Assembly (NCBI RefSeq): GCF_029051645.1
Contig: NZ_JAACFS010000021.1
Coordinates: forward strand, 1 to 64,000
Source of the DNA: Bradyrhizobium sp. CSA112
GTDB lineage: Bacteria > Pseudomonadota > Alphaproteobacteria > Rhizobiales > Xanthobacteraceae
Direction of reading: 5' to 3'
Length of the DNA: 64,000 nucleotides
A program made the position numbers and the translations under genes. Positions within the stretch are counted from its first letter, which is position 1; each line of letters starts with the position of its first letter. Below the pieces are notes generated by a model. That model saw only the letters and a program-made list of their open reading frames with translations, had not been told where the DNA came from and ran no database searches. Positions 54,144 to 61,642 of this stretch are shown piece after piece.

Positions 54144-54923
54144 TTACCCGCTCGGACTCAATCCCAGGCTCGCATAAATTCGCCGCGCATAAGCGCCGAA
54201 TTCGTCCGTGGTCTTGATCGGCAACGCGCGCGGGAATGGCAGATCGATCGGGAAGTACTCCGCCATCCGCGCCGGACCGGCAGTGAGCACGGCGCAATGC
54301 GAGGCGAGAAACACCGCTTCCTGGATGCTGTGCGTCACGAACAGGATAGTCTTGCCGCTCTCGCGCCAGATCCGCAGCATTTCGAGGTTCATCTGCTCGC
54401 GGGTGAGCGCATCGAGCGCGCCGAACGGCTCGTCCATCAGGATCAGCTTGGGATCATGGATGAAGGCGCGCGCGATCGCGGTACGCTGCTGCATGCCGCC
54501 GGACAATTGCTGCGGATATTTGTCTTCGTGACCGGCGAGGCCGACCAGGTTGAGCAGGTCACGGGCGCGCGCCCGCGCGGCCTTCATCGGCAGGCCGACG
54601 ATCTCGGCCGGCAGCAGCACGTTGTCCAAAATGGTTCGCCATTTCAGCAGCAACGCCTGCTGGAACACCATGCCGATATCGCGTGCGGGGTCGAACGGTG
54701 TTGTCGAACTGCCGATTTTGATGGTGCCGCCGTCGGCCTCATGCAGCCCGGCCAGGATCTTCAGCACGGTAGTCTTGCCGCAGCCGGACGGGCCGACCAG
54801 CGAAACCAGCTCGCCTTCCTTCACGTCCATGGTGACGTCGGAGACGGCGAGGAATTCCGCGCCCTTGGACCGATAGATCTTGCGGACGTTCTTCAGGCTG
54901 ATGAAAGGCTCGTTGGCGCTCAT
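54144..54923 (-). CDS. ABC transporter ATP-binding protein, NitT/TauT (SsuB-like) type
   Basis: A 259-residue ATPase with GPSGCGKTT, LSGGMQQRTAIARAF, LILMDEPFGALDALTREQM and VTHSIQEAVFL, typical of the sulfonate/taurine branch. ATG 54923 overlaps the stop of the DapA-like gene (ATGA). It is the last gene of a minus-strand operon that starts with the permease at 58620; the binding protein is encoded separately at 59455, under the same predicted repressor. Confidence 0.88.
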   Translation of the reverse strand: MSANEPFISLKNVRKIYRSKGAEFLAVSDVTMDVKEGELVSLVGPSGCGKTTVLKILAGLHEADGGTIKIGSSTTPFDPARDIGMVFQQALLLKWRTILDNVLLPAEIVGLPMKAARARARDLLNLVGLAGHEDKYPQQLSGGMQQRTAIARAFIHDPKLILMDEPFGALDALTREQMNLEMLRIWRESGKTILFVTHSIQEAVFLASHCAVLTAGPARMAEYFPIDLPFPRALPIKTTDEFGAYARRIYASLGLSPSG

Positions 54924-55975
54924 GCCAGCCATTTCTGCAAGTTCGCCTTCACGAAGGCGTCGTCCGAGAGATCGGCATGTTCGCGGCAGACGCGGTCGAT
55001 CTGTTGCATCTGGCCCGGGCTGAGCCCTTCAGCAGGATCGAGGCACCAGAGCCCCTGCATCAAACCTTGCCGCCGCAGGATCTCGTGACAGCCCGCGATG
55101 CAGCCGTGAAAATTGTTGGCGACATCGAAGAACGCGCTGTTGCAGTCGGTGACGCGGGCGTCGAGCGCCAGCAGGTCCGCCGGCACGGTGTCCTTGCCGC
55201 GGGCCGCCTTGCACATCTCGAACTGCTTGATGGCGCTCGCGGTCCAGACCGACCAGTGCCCGAGCAGGCCGCCTTTGAGGTAGGCGCGGGTGGTGACGCC
55301 CTTGTCGCGCAGGTCGAACGGCAAAGTGAGATCGAGCAGGATGTGATCGTCATTGCCGGTATAGAGCGCAACGCGGTCGAGCGCGCCTGCAGCGGCCACT
55401 CCGCGCAGAACGTCAAGCGTCCGATAGCGGCTGAACGGCGCGATCTTGATGGCGATAACATTGTCGATGGCGGCAAAGCGGCGCCAGAAATCGGCGCTGA
55501 GGATGACGCCGCCGACGGCCGGCTGCAGATAGAAGCCGACCAACGGAATCTCGCGCGCCACCGCCTCGCAATGCGCGATGATCTCGCCTTCGGTGGCTGA
55601 CTTCATCGCCGCGAGACTGAGCAGGCCGGCATGGTAGCCAATGCCAACAGCGGTTTGGGCTTCCGCAACGGCTTGCTGGGTCGGACCGGCGAGACCCGCG
55701 ACCATCGCGACCGGCCGCTTGGTCCATGAAGCGGCGGTCTCCGCCGCCAGCTCCAGCACCGGCCGGTACAGACCGACGTCGCGGATGGCGAATTGCGTGG
55801 TGTGAACGCCGACGGCCAATCCGCCGGCGCCTGCATCGAGATAATAGCGCGTCAGCGCGCGCTGATGCCTGACATCGAGCTTTCGGTCCGCGTCGAGCGC
55901 GAGCGGATGCGCCGGGAGCACCGTGCCGTCGGCGATCAGCTTGCGAACCTCGGCCTTGATTTCGCTATGGTGCAT
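54920..55975 (-). CDS. Dihydrodipicolinate synthase (DapA) family aldolase/dehydratase
   Basis: A 351-residue TIM-barrel protein of the Schiff-base aldolase superfamily. The catalytic Lys is probably in NVIAIKIAPFSRY, and YLQPAVGG occupies the place of the substrate Tyr region. It is longer than DapA (about 290) and has an extended C-terminus with many Cys residues (NNFHGCIAGCHEIL, LWCLDPAEG). Members carry out aldol cleavage, dehydration or decarboxylation of 2-oxo acids. It is between the GNAT gene and the ATPase in an importer operon, so it probably acts on the imported compound or a product of it. Confidence 0.8.
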   Translation of the reverse strand: MHHSEIKAEVRKLIADGTVLPAHPLALDADRKLDVRHQRALTRYYLDAGAGGLAVGVHTTQFAIRDVGLYRPVLELAAETAASWTKRPVAMVAGLAGPTQQAVAEAQTAVGIGYHAGLLSLAAMKSATEGEIIAHCEAVAREIPLVGFYLQPAVGGVILSADFWRRFAAIDNVIAIKIAPFSRYRTLDVLRGVAAAGALDRVALYTGNDDHILLDLTLPFDLRDKGVTTRAYLKGGLLGHWSVWTASAIKQFEMCKAARGKDTVPADLLALDARVTDCNSAFFDVANNFHGCIAGCHEILRRQGLMQGLWCLDPAEGLSPGQMQQIDRVCREHADLSDDAFVKANLQKWLA

Positions 55976-55986
55976 GACGGATGTTC

Positions 55987-56811
55987 CTATCCAAATTCCG
56001 GGCCGGCGACGGCGAACGGCAGTTCTCCCGCCAAGACGGTCGCGGGACCGAAGCGCATGCGCTGAAATGGCCGCTCGATGTTCCAGCCTGCGCGGATGAG
56101 CCCGTCGAGAAACTCACCTTGCGAGAAGACGGCGTCGATCAACCAGGGGCCGGTTTCGGACCGGACAATCGCATCTATCAACGCCAGTGCTTGATCGGCG
56201 TGGTCGGCCAGGAGCGGACCGATGTGCCGCGCGGTGCGTCCATCGCGGACGAGAGTTATTGCTCCGGCCTCCGACACAATGCGAGAACCCGGCCGCGCTG
56301 CAAATTCTGACAGCAATGGACGACGGTCGAATCCCATGGCGTCGCAATCGCGCGCAATCAACGCTTCGGGGCTGCTGGCCGATAGTGGCCGCGTAACGGT
56401 TGTGTCCATCGGCGTCTCCAGCCGCAGCCGCCGCAATTGCAGGGTCGGGGTGAAACCGAGCGGACCGTAGACGGCGGCGCCGGCCGGCGTCGCATCTAGC
56501 CAGGTGGTGAGGCCGCGCTGTGTCGCTGCAGCGAGACAGGCATCGACCAGCCGGGTCGCGATGCCGCGGCGGCGCCAGCTTGGCGTCACCAGCACCATGC
56601 TGATCCAGGCATTGCCCGCCGAGTAGGACAGCAGTGCAGTGCTTGCGACCAACCGGTCGCCCTCACGCAGGCCGAATACGATTCCTTGGGCGAGGAAAAA
56701 CCGCCAGTCTGCCTCGTTCTGGTTCCAGCCCGCCTCGGCCGACAGCACGAGCGCGGCCTGCGCATCGCCAACGCCGAGCTCGACGATGTCGATAGGTTCA
56801 GTAGCGGCCAT
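55987..56811 (-). CDS. GNAT family N-acetyltransferase
   Basis: A 274-residue protein with an N-terminal GNAT domain: SMVLVTPSWRRRGIATRLVDACLAAATQRG holds the acetyl-CoA-binding motif (R-R-R-G-I-A-T). A second, more divergent half (about 140-274) follows. It overlaps the epimerase-like gene by 14 bases and is eleven bases before the DapA-like gene. It may acetylate an amine or the compound handled by its neighbours. Confidence 0.82.
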   Translation of the reverse strand: MAATEPIDIVELGVGDAQAALVLSAEAGWNQNEADWRFFLAQGIVFGLREGDRLVASTALLSYSAGNAWISMVLVTPSWRRRGIATRLVDACLAAATQRGLTTWLDATPAGAAVYGPLGFTPTLQLRRLRLETPMDTTVTRPLSASSPEALIARDCDAMGFDRRPLLSEFAARPGSRIVSEAGAITLVRDGRTARHIGPLLADHADQALALIDAIVRSETGPWLIDAVFSQGEFLDGLIRAGWNIERPFQRMRFGPATVLAGELPFAVAGPEFG

Positions 56812-57853
56812 CGCGCACCTCGTATTTGGTGGGCTTGCCGAGGCTCGGCATCGATCGCGACACCCAGTCGGCGGTCCAACTGATGAGCTGCTCGGTATCG
56901 ACGATCGGCAGGCCGAATAACTTTACCGCCTGCGAGGTGTCGGTGAGCCACGCCGTCGGCTCCTCCGTGCCGACGATCACGGGCGCGCGGCCAAAACGCT
57001 GGCCGAATTTTGCGGCGAGGTCGCGCACCGCGAGAATTTCATGGCCGCTGACATTGATCGGCGAGGTCGGTGTCTCGCAATGTGCCAGACAACGCAGCGC
57101 CTGCGAGGACGCGTCGCCCTGCCAGATGAAATTGACATGGCCGAGGCTGACGTCGATCGGCTTGCCCTGCAGCACCTTACTGGCAATATCGTGCAGCACG
57201 CCGTAGCGCATGTCGATCGCATAATTCAGCCGGAACAGCCGTCCGGGCGTCGAATACTTCCGCGAGAAATACTCGAACATGCGCTCGCGCCCGACGCAGG
57301 ATTGCGCGTATTCGCCGGGCGGATCGGGCGCCATATCCTCGCCCGAGCCTTTGCCGCTCACCGGCACGAACGGATAGACGCAGCCGGTCGAGAACGCGAC
57401 GATGCGTGACCTCGCAAAGGCCTGTGCGACCAGGGCGGGGACGTGTGAATTCATCGCCCAGGTCAGCGACAGATCGCCCTCCGCGCCGAATTTGCGTCCG
57501 GCCATGAAAATGATGTTCGGTATCTTCGGAAGCGCCTTGATGGCGGCCTCATCGAGCAGGTCGCAATTGATGGTCTCGACGCCGCGCTCCTGCAGCCAGT
57601 CTTTGATGGCGGGATCACTGAAGCGGGCGACGCCGATCACGCGGCGATCCGGCGCGGCGGCCTTGGCAAGTCCCGCCAGCGTCGGCCCCATCTTGCCGGC
57701 GACGCCCAAAATCATAATGTCGCCGTCGACCTTGCGAAGATCGTCGATCAGCGCCTGGCTCGGGCGGCACAGCAGTTCGTCGAGCGCAGCGATATCGCTA
57801 ATCGTCTGCGGCAGGTTTTCGCGCGTCAGCAGCATGTTCATTCCCTGTCTCAT
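56798..57853 (-). CDS. NAD-dependent epimerase/dehydratase family protein
   Basis: A 351-residue extended short-chain dehydrogenase. The nucleotide-binding loop is MILGVAGKMGPTLAG (a variant of GxxGxxG), and the catalytic centre would be the usual Ser/Tyr/Lys set; STGCVYPF contains Ser and Tyr, but the strict YxxxK (here YAQSCVGRE) has no Lys in the expected position. ATG 57853 overlaps the permease stop (ATGA); ATG 57841 is possible. Sugar or polyol oxidation or epimerisation is likely. Confidence 0.78.
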   Translation of the reverse strand: MRQGMNMLLTRENLPQTISDIAALDELLCRPSQALIDDLRKVDGDIMILGVAGKMGPTLAGLAKAAAPDRRVIGVARFSDPAIKDWLQERGVETINCDLLDEAAIKALPKIPNIIFMAGRKFGAEGDLSLTWAMNSHVPALVAQAFARSRIVAFSTGCVYPFVPVSGKGSGEDMAPDPPGEYAQSCVGRERMFEYFSRKYSTPGRLFRLNYAIDMRYGVLHDIASKVLQGKPIDVSLGHVNFIWQGDASSQALRCLAHCETPTSPINVSGHEILAVRDLAAKFGQRFGRAPVIVGTEEPTAWLTDTSQAVKLFGLPIVDTEQLISWTADWVSRSMPSLGKPTKYEVRDGRY

Positions 57854-58620
57854 TGCAGCCGGATGTCCCGGACGACGAACATCCGCTCCAAGCCCAGCAC
57901 GAGCCCGTACAGCGCCACGCCCAGCAATGTCAGGAGCACGACCGCCATCACCATCGCCGGCGTATCGAGCGAGGACTGCACCTGGATCATGAGGTAGCCG
58001 AGCCCTCGTTCGGAGGCGATGAACTCGCCGACGATGGCGCCGGCCACGGCCAGGATCGCGCCGACCTTCATCCCGGAAAACACGTAAGGCAGCGCGCCCG
58101 GCAACTGGATTTTCCGGAACAGCGTCCAGCGCGAGCCGCGCAGCGATTTTACCAGATCGAGCAGATCCGGCTCGACCTCGCTCAACCCGCGCGCAGTGGT
58201 GAGCAGGATCGGAAAGAAGCAGATGGAAAACGCGATCAGGATGTTCGGAAAGATGCCGTAGGAGAACCAGACGATGAACAGCGGGCCCAGCGCCACTTTC
58301 GGAATCATGTTCAGCGTCACGAACAGCGGCAGCAGCAACAGGCTGATCAGCGGCGACCAGGTGAACATCACCGCCAGCATGATGCCGACCACCGCGCCGA
58401 GGCAGAACCCGCCGAGAATTTCGATGGCCGTCACCGCGAGATTGGAGAGCCACGCATAGCTCGGCGAGCCCAGCGTCGCGACGGTCGCGAGCGGCGAGGG
58501 CAGGATGAATTTCGGAACCTGGAAGGCGTCGACCAAAACCTGCCAGAGGACGATCACGGCCAGGTGCACGATCAGGATGATCGCGAAAGACCGTATCGAT
58601 CGTCCGTCATCGCTGAACAC
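57850..58620 (-). CDS. ABC transporter permease, NitT/TauT (SsuC-like) type
   Basis: A 256-residue inner-membrane permease with six probable helices and the coupling loop EPDLLDLVKSLRGSRWTLFRKIQLP. It is the first gene of the operon permease - epimerase - GNAT - DapA-like - ATPase, all overlapping or a few bases apart. A 22-base palindrome stands 71 bases upstream of its start and covers the probable -35 box. Confidence 0.88.
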   Translation of the reverse strand: MFSDDGRSIRSFAIILIVHLAVIVLWQVLVDAFQVPKFILPSPLATVATLGSPSYAWLSNLAVTAIEILGGFCLGAVVGIMLAVMFTWSPLISLLLLPLFVTLNMIPKVALGPLFIVWFSYGIFPNILIAFSICFFPILLTTARGLSEVEPDLLDLVKSLRGSRWTLFRKIQLPGALPYVFSGMKVGAILAVAGAIVGEFIASERGLGYLMIQVQSSLDTPAMVMAVVLLTLLGVALYGLVLGLERMFVVRDIRLQ

Positions 58621-58690
58621 TGCGCACTCCCCTGGGTCCCGCGTCCGGTTCCCGGGCGCATGGCGGCAATCCTATCGCGGCCTCTTCAGG

Positions 58691-58712
58691 TAATCAACCA
58701 TCTGGTTGATTA
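58691..58712. promoter_or_regulatory. 22-bp perfect palindrome, operator of the permease operon
   Basis: Arms taatcaacca and tggttgatta are exact reverse complements around tc. On the minus strand TTGATT within it and TAGGAT 17 bases on form a possible promoter for the permease operon, so a bound repressor would block it. A related copy is at 59360. Confidence 0.75.
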
Positions 58713-59357
58713 GGGGCGCAGTGAATGCATCACCAGATCGACGACGTGCTTGCGGCGGGCCTGCCGCGCGGCCCGGCTCGACAGATCCTTGCCGAAGATG
58801 GCCGATAGGGTCGGGGTATTCGAGAAGAAGAAGTAGCTGAGCCCGGCGATCGAGATGTAAAGGTGCACCGGGTTGATACCCTTGCGGAATATGCCGGCCT
58901 TTACGCCTTCGCCGAGAATGGTCGAGACCAGGCTGACCAGCGGCGAATGCATCGCTTCCAGTTTGCGCGAGTTCCGTACGTGACGGGCGCCGCCGCGGTT
59001 TTCGTCGTTCAGCAGCACGATGAAGTCGGGGTGCGCGGCGAGGTGGTCGAAGGAACTTTCGATCAGCTTCTTGATGGCCAGTTCGGGCGGCAATCCCTCG
59101 AGATTGAGCTTGCGCTCCTGGGCGCGGATTTCTTCGTATACCCATTCGAGCACCGCCAAATACAGCGCATCCTTGTCGCCGAAATAGTGGTAGACGAGCT
59201 GCTTGTTGACGCCCGCCCGCGCGGCGATCTCGTCGACCCGGGCGCCAGCGAGGCCGCTACTGGCGAACTCGCGCCGCGCCGCCGTCAGCAGTTTCTTGCG
59301 GGTGGCGGCCGGATCGCGCCGCTGCGGCCTGGTGATGTCAGAACGTTTTTTGGGCAT
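58710..59357 (-). CDS. TetR family transcriptional regulator
   Basis: A 215-residue repressor. The HTH region (about 20-65) reads LLTAARREFASSGLAGARVDEIAARAGVNKQLVYHYFGDKDALYLAVL. ATG 59357 is chosen over TTG 59378. It lies between the binding protein (plus strand) and the permease operon (minus strand). Related palindromes flank it at both ends, so it probably represses itself and both transporter units. Confidence 0.9.
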   Translation of the reverse strand: MPKKRSDITRPQRRDPAATRKKLLTAARREFASSGLAGARVDEIAARAGVNKQLVYHYFGDKDALYLAVLEWVYEEIRAQERKLNLEGLPPELAIKKLIESSFDHLAAHPDFIVLLNDENRGGARHVRNSRKLEAMHSPLVSLVSTILGEGVKAGIFRKGINPVHLYISIAGLSYFFFSNTPTLSAIFGKDLSSRAARQARRKHVVDLVMHSLRP

Positions 59358-59359
59358 TT

Positions 59360-59400
59360 CCAACCAAATAGTTGACAACTCGTCTCGTCCCTAGTTGCAT
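59360..59400. promoter_or_regulatory. TetR operator and binding-protein promoter
   Basis: ccaaccaaatagttga (59360-59375) matches 12 of the 16 central bases of the palindrome at 58691. It overlaps TTGACA (59372-59377), which with TTGCAT (59395-59400) at 17 bases could be the promoter of the gene at 59455. It also lies three bases upstream of the tetR start. Confidence 0.6.
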
Positions 59401-59454
59401 TGGTAGCGTCACCGGCGCGCGGCGACAAGATCGGTTGCAAACGAGGAGGTTGCC

Positions 59455-60459
59455 ATGAAGGGGTTGCGAATTGCGGGACTGGCGCTTGCGCTTGCCGTAC
59501 CGGCTGTGCCCTGTGTGGCCGCCGAGTCCGTCAACCTGATCCTGAACTGGACGCCGACGGCGGATCATTCGCCGTTCTATTACGCCAAGTCGCAAGGCTG
59601 GTACGAAAAGGCCGGCATCGACCTGACGATCGAGGTCGGCAAGGGATCCGGCGTTTCCTCGCTGAAGGTCGGCTCCGGCGGCTCGCCGTTCGGTATCGCC
59701 GATCTCGCAACCATGCTGGTGGCGAAGAGCAAGGGCGCCGACGTGGTGGCGCTGATGAGCATCTACGCCAATACCGGCCAGACCTTCTACTGGCTGAAGA
59801 GCTATGGCGTGAACGGGCCCAAGGATTTCCCGAACCACAAGATCGGCAATCCGCCGGGCGATGCCTCGCGGGTGATGTGGCCGGCCTTTGCCAAGGCGGC
59901 CGGCATCGCACCTGACTCCGTGAATTTCGTCAATGTCGGACCGACCGCCAAGATCGCGGCGCTGAAAAGCCACACCGTCGATATCATCAGCGATTTCTAC
60001 AATGAACACGATCTAAAGGTGATCGAATTCGGCGCCGATCTCGGCTACGTCAACTGGAAGGATATTGGGCTCAATCCGTACGGCAATTCGCTGATCGTCA
60101 ACGGCGCTTACCTCGCGAAGAATCCGAAGCTGGTCGAGGAATTCGTCAAAATCAGCCAGAAGGCGTACGCCGCCTGCGTCGCCGAGGTCGCGCCCTGCCT
60201 CAAAGCGCTGCTCGACCAGGCTTCCGGTCTCGACAAGGAAAACCAGCAGCGCCAGTGGGAGCGCATCAAGTTCCTGATGACAGACGAGTTTACGACGACC
60301 AAGGCGCTGGGCTGGATCGACGCCGAGCGGATGAAGAAGGACTACGAGCTAGTGCAGACCTATCTCGGCATGGAAAAGCCGTTTGACGTGAACACCGCAT
60401 TTTCGGTCAAGATGCTGGATACGTCGATCAAGATGGATGCCAGCAAGGTGAAGAAGTAG
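59455..60459 (+). CDS. ABC transporter substrate-binding protein, NMT1/THI5-like
   Basis: A 334-residue periplasmic binding protein with a signal peptide (MKGLRIAGLALALAVPAVPCVAA). The mature start VNLILNWTPTADHSPFYYAKSQGWYEKAGIDL is typical of the family. A strong AGGAGG precedes ATG 59455. It serves the permease at 57850 and ATPase at 54144, which lie on the other strand across tetR. The ligand is unknown. Confidence 0.88.
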   Translation: MKGLRIAGLALALAVPAVPCVAAESVNLILNWTPTADHSPFYYAKSQGWYEKAGIDLTIEVGKGSGVSSLKVGSGGSPFGIADLATMLVAKSKGADVVALMSIYANTGQTFYWLKSYGVNGPKDFPNHKIGNPPGDASRVMWPAFAKAAGIAPDSVNFVNVGPTAKIAALKSHTVDIISDFYNEHDLKVIEFGADLGYVNWKDIGLNPYGNSLIVNGAYLAKNPKLVEEFVKISQKAYAACVAEVAPCLKALLDQASGLDKENQQRQWERIKFLMTDEFTTTKALGWIDAERMKKDYELVQTYLGMEKPFDVNTAFSVKMLDTSIKMDASKVKK

Positions 60460-60476
60460 GGCGATAGCTTCCTCCA

Positions 60477-60598
60477 CCGTCATTGCAAGGAGCGAAGCGA
60501 GGAAGCAATCCATCTTCCCGCGCGGAGAGATGGATTGCTTCGCGGGAGCCTGTCATCCGGCGGCGCTACGCGCCGACCGGGTGGCTCGCAATGACGGT
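60477..60598. repeat. Palindromic intergenic repeat, tcattgc family
   Basis: Outer arms ccgtcattgc and gcaatgacgg and inner gaagcaatcca / tggattgcttc match the elements at 3899 and 54018. It lies after the binding-protein gene. Confidence 0.8.
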
Positions 60599-60624
60599 GA
60601 GGCGAGGTCTGTGCCATTACCGAC

Positions 60625-60877
60625 TCAATCGTCGTCGCGGCTCTTGCCTAATTCCTGATCGAGCCGTTCGGATAACGTCGCGAGCAGGCGGCGCGTCTTT
60701 GCGAACTCTTTGGCGTCGATACCCTTCGCCAGCGCGTTCGCCCACGGCGCCTGTAATTGGCCGGCGGAGGCAAAGGCTTCCTCTCCCCGTTTCGTCAGCG
60801 CGACGAGATGCGCGCGGATGGTGCGGATTGGGGCGCAACTCGACAAGGCCATCTTCCCGCATCTCGTTGACGATAAG
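60625..60877 (-). pseudogene. Remnant of a MarR family regulator, truncated and frameshifted
   Basis: On the minus strand the end of a MarR-like protein is seen in two frames. One reads VNEMREDGLVELRPNPHHPRA, the wing of the HTH. Near 60811-60826 the likeness continues in another frame as HLVALTKRGEEAFASA and goes on to the stop at 60625. The whole N-terminal half is missing because the divergent DUF1772 gene starts at 60889. One lost base plus a deletion explain it. Confidence 0.75.
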
Positions 60878-60888
60878 TGGAGTGAATC

Positions 60889-61317
60889 ATGTTTGCAGGA
60901 CAGCTTGCGACGATTGTCGCCGCCGCGTTCGCCGGGGCCGCGTTCTACATCAATCTCGCCGAGCAGCCGGCGCGTCTCGGTCTCGATGACCGAGCCCTCT
61001 TGAAGCAGTGGAAGCCAAGCTACGACCGCGGCCTTGCGATGCAGGCGAGTGGCGCGGTCATTTCGGGCGTGCTTGGCCTGATCGCCGCCTGGGCGACTGG
61101 GGATTGGCGCTGGATTGTCGGCGCGGTGCTTATTCTCGCCAACTGGCCGTATACGCTGCTTGGCATCATGCCGACCAACCGCGCGTTGAAAGCGATTGCC
61201 GAGAACGACGCCGGGGCGCAATCACGCGCGCTGATCGTGAAATGGGGAGGCCTGCACGCGGTCAGAACGGGCCTCGGGATCGCAGCGACGCTGGCCTATC
61301 TCTGGGCACTCAATTAG
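60889..61317 (+). CDS. DUF1772 membrane protein
   Basis: A 142-residue protein with four probable membrane helices. Typical parts are [20 protein letters not shown] at the start and [20 protein letters not shown], the conserved core of the family. Relatives include anthrone oxygenase-like proteins, but the function of bacterial members is mostly unknown. A GGAG site precedes ATG 60889. It is divergent from the broken MarR gene, which probably once regulated it. Confidence 0.83.
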   Translation: MFAGQLATIVAAAFAGAAFYINLAEQPARLGLDDRALLKQWKPSYDRGLAMQASGAVISGVLGLIAAWATGDWRWIVGAVLILANWPYTLLGIMPTNRALKAIAENDAGAQSRALIVKWGGLHAVRTGLGIAATLAYLWALN

Positions 61318-61329
61318 CGTACGAGAGGC

Positions 61330-61589
61330 GGTGCTCGCGGGCGAACGGTTTCAAGGAGATCGAAGTCACCAGAGAAGGCGAGGATCGCTGGGTCGAGCTG
61401 CTGCTGACGGGCGCTGGCCGCATGATCGGCTCACCTGACTGCACGCCCGGCTACTACAACAACGAAGGACGCGAGCCGGGGCCGGCGGCCAAGCTCAATG
61501 TCGGCCATCCCGCAGGCCCGATGGCCTATTTCAAATATATCGACGGCTGGCGCAGCAGCGGCCAGTTCGAGGGGCTGCAGTTTCGCTGA
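61330..61589 (+). pseudogene. Remnant of a flavin monooxygenase C-terminus
   Basis: This open stretch has no start codon of its own but encodes FKEIEVTREGEDRWVELL, then SPDCTPGYYNNEG and GPMAYFKYIDGWRSSGQFEGLQF. That is the usual C-terminal end of Baeyer-Villiger-type monooxygenases. About 85% of the gene is missing; the left edge lies near 61318-61345, just past the DUF1772 stop. A deletion probably joined the two. Confidence 0.78.
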
Positions 61590-61642
61590 CACCGTTCGAT
61601 TTCTCGATCTCGGCTTTTTACTGCGCAAGGGAGTACACAACA

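Noticed and set aside
60889-61589. Single long gene covering DUF1772 and the region after it
   Set aside because: The frame at 61008-61589 overlaps DUF1772 out of phase; only its end resembles a monooxygenase, so it is a remnant.
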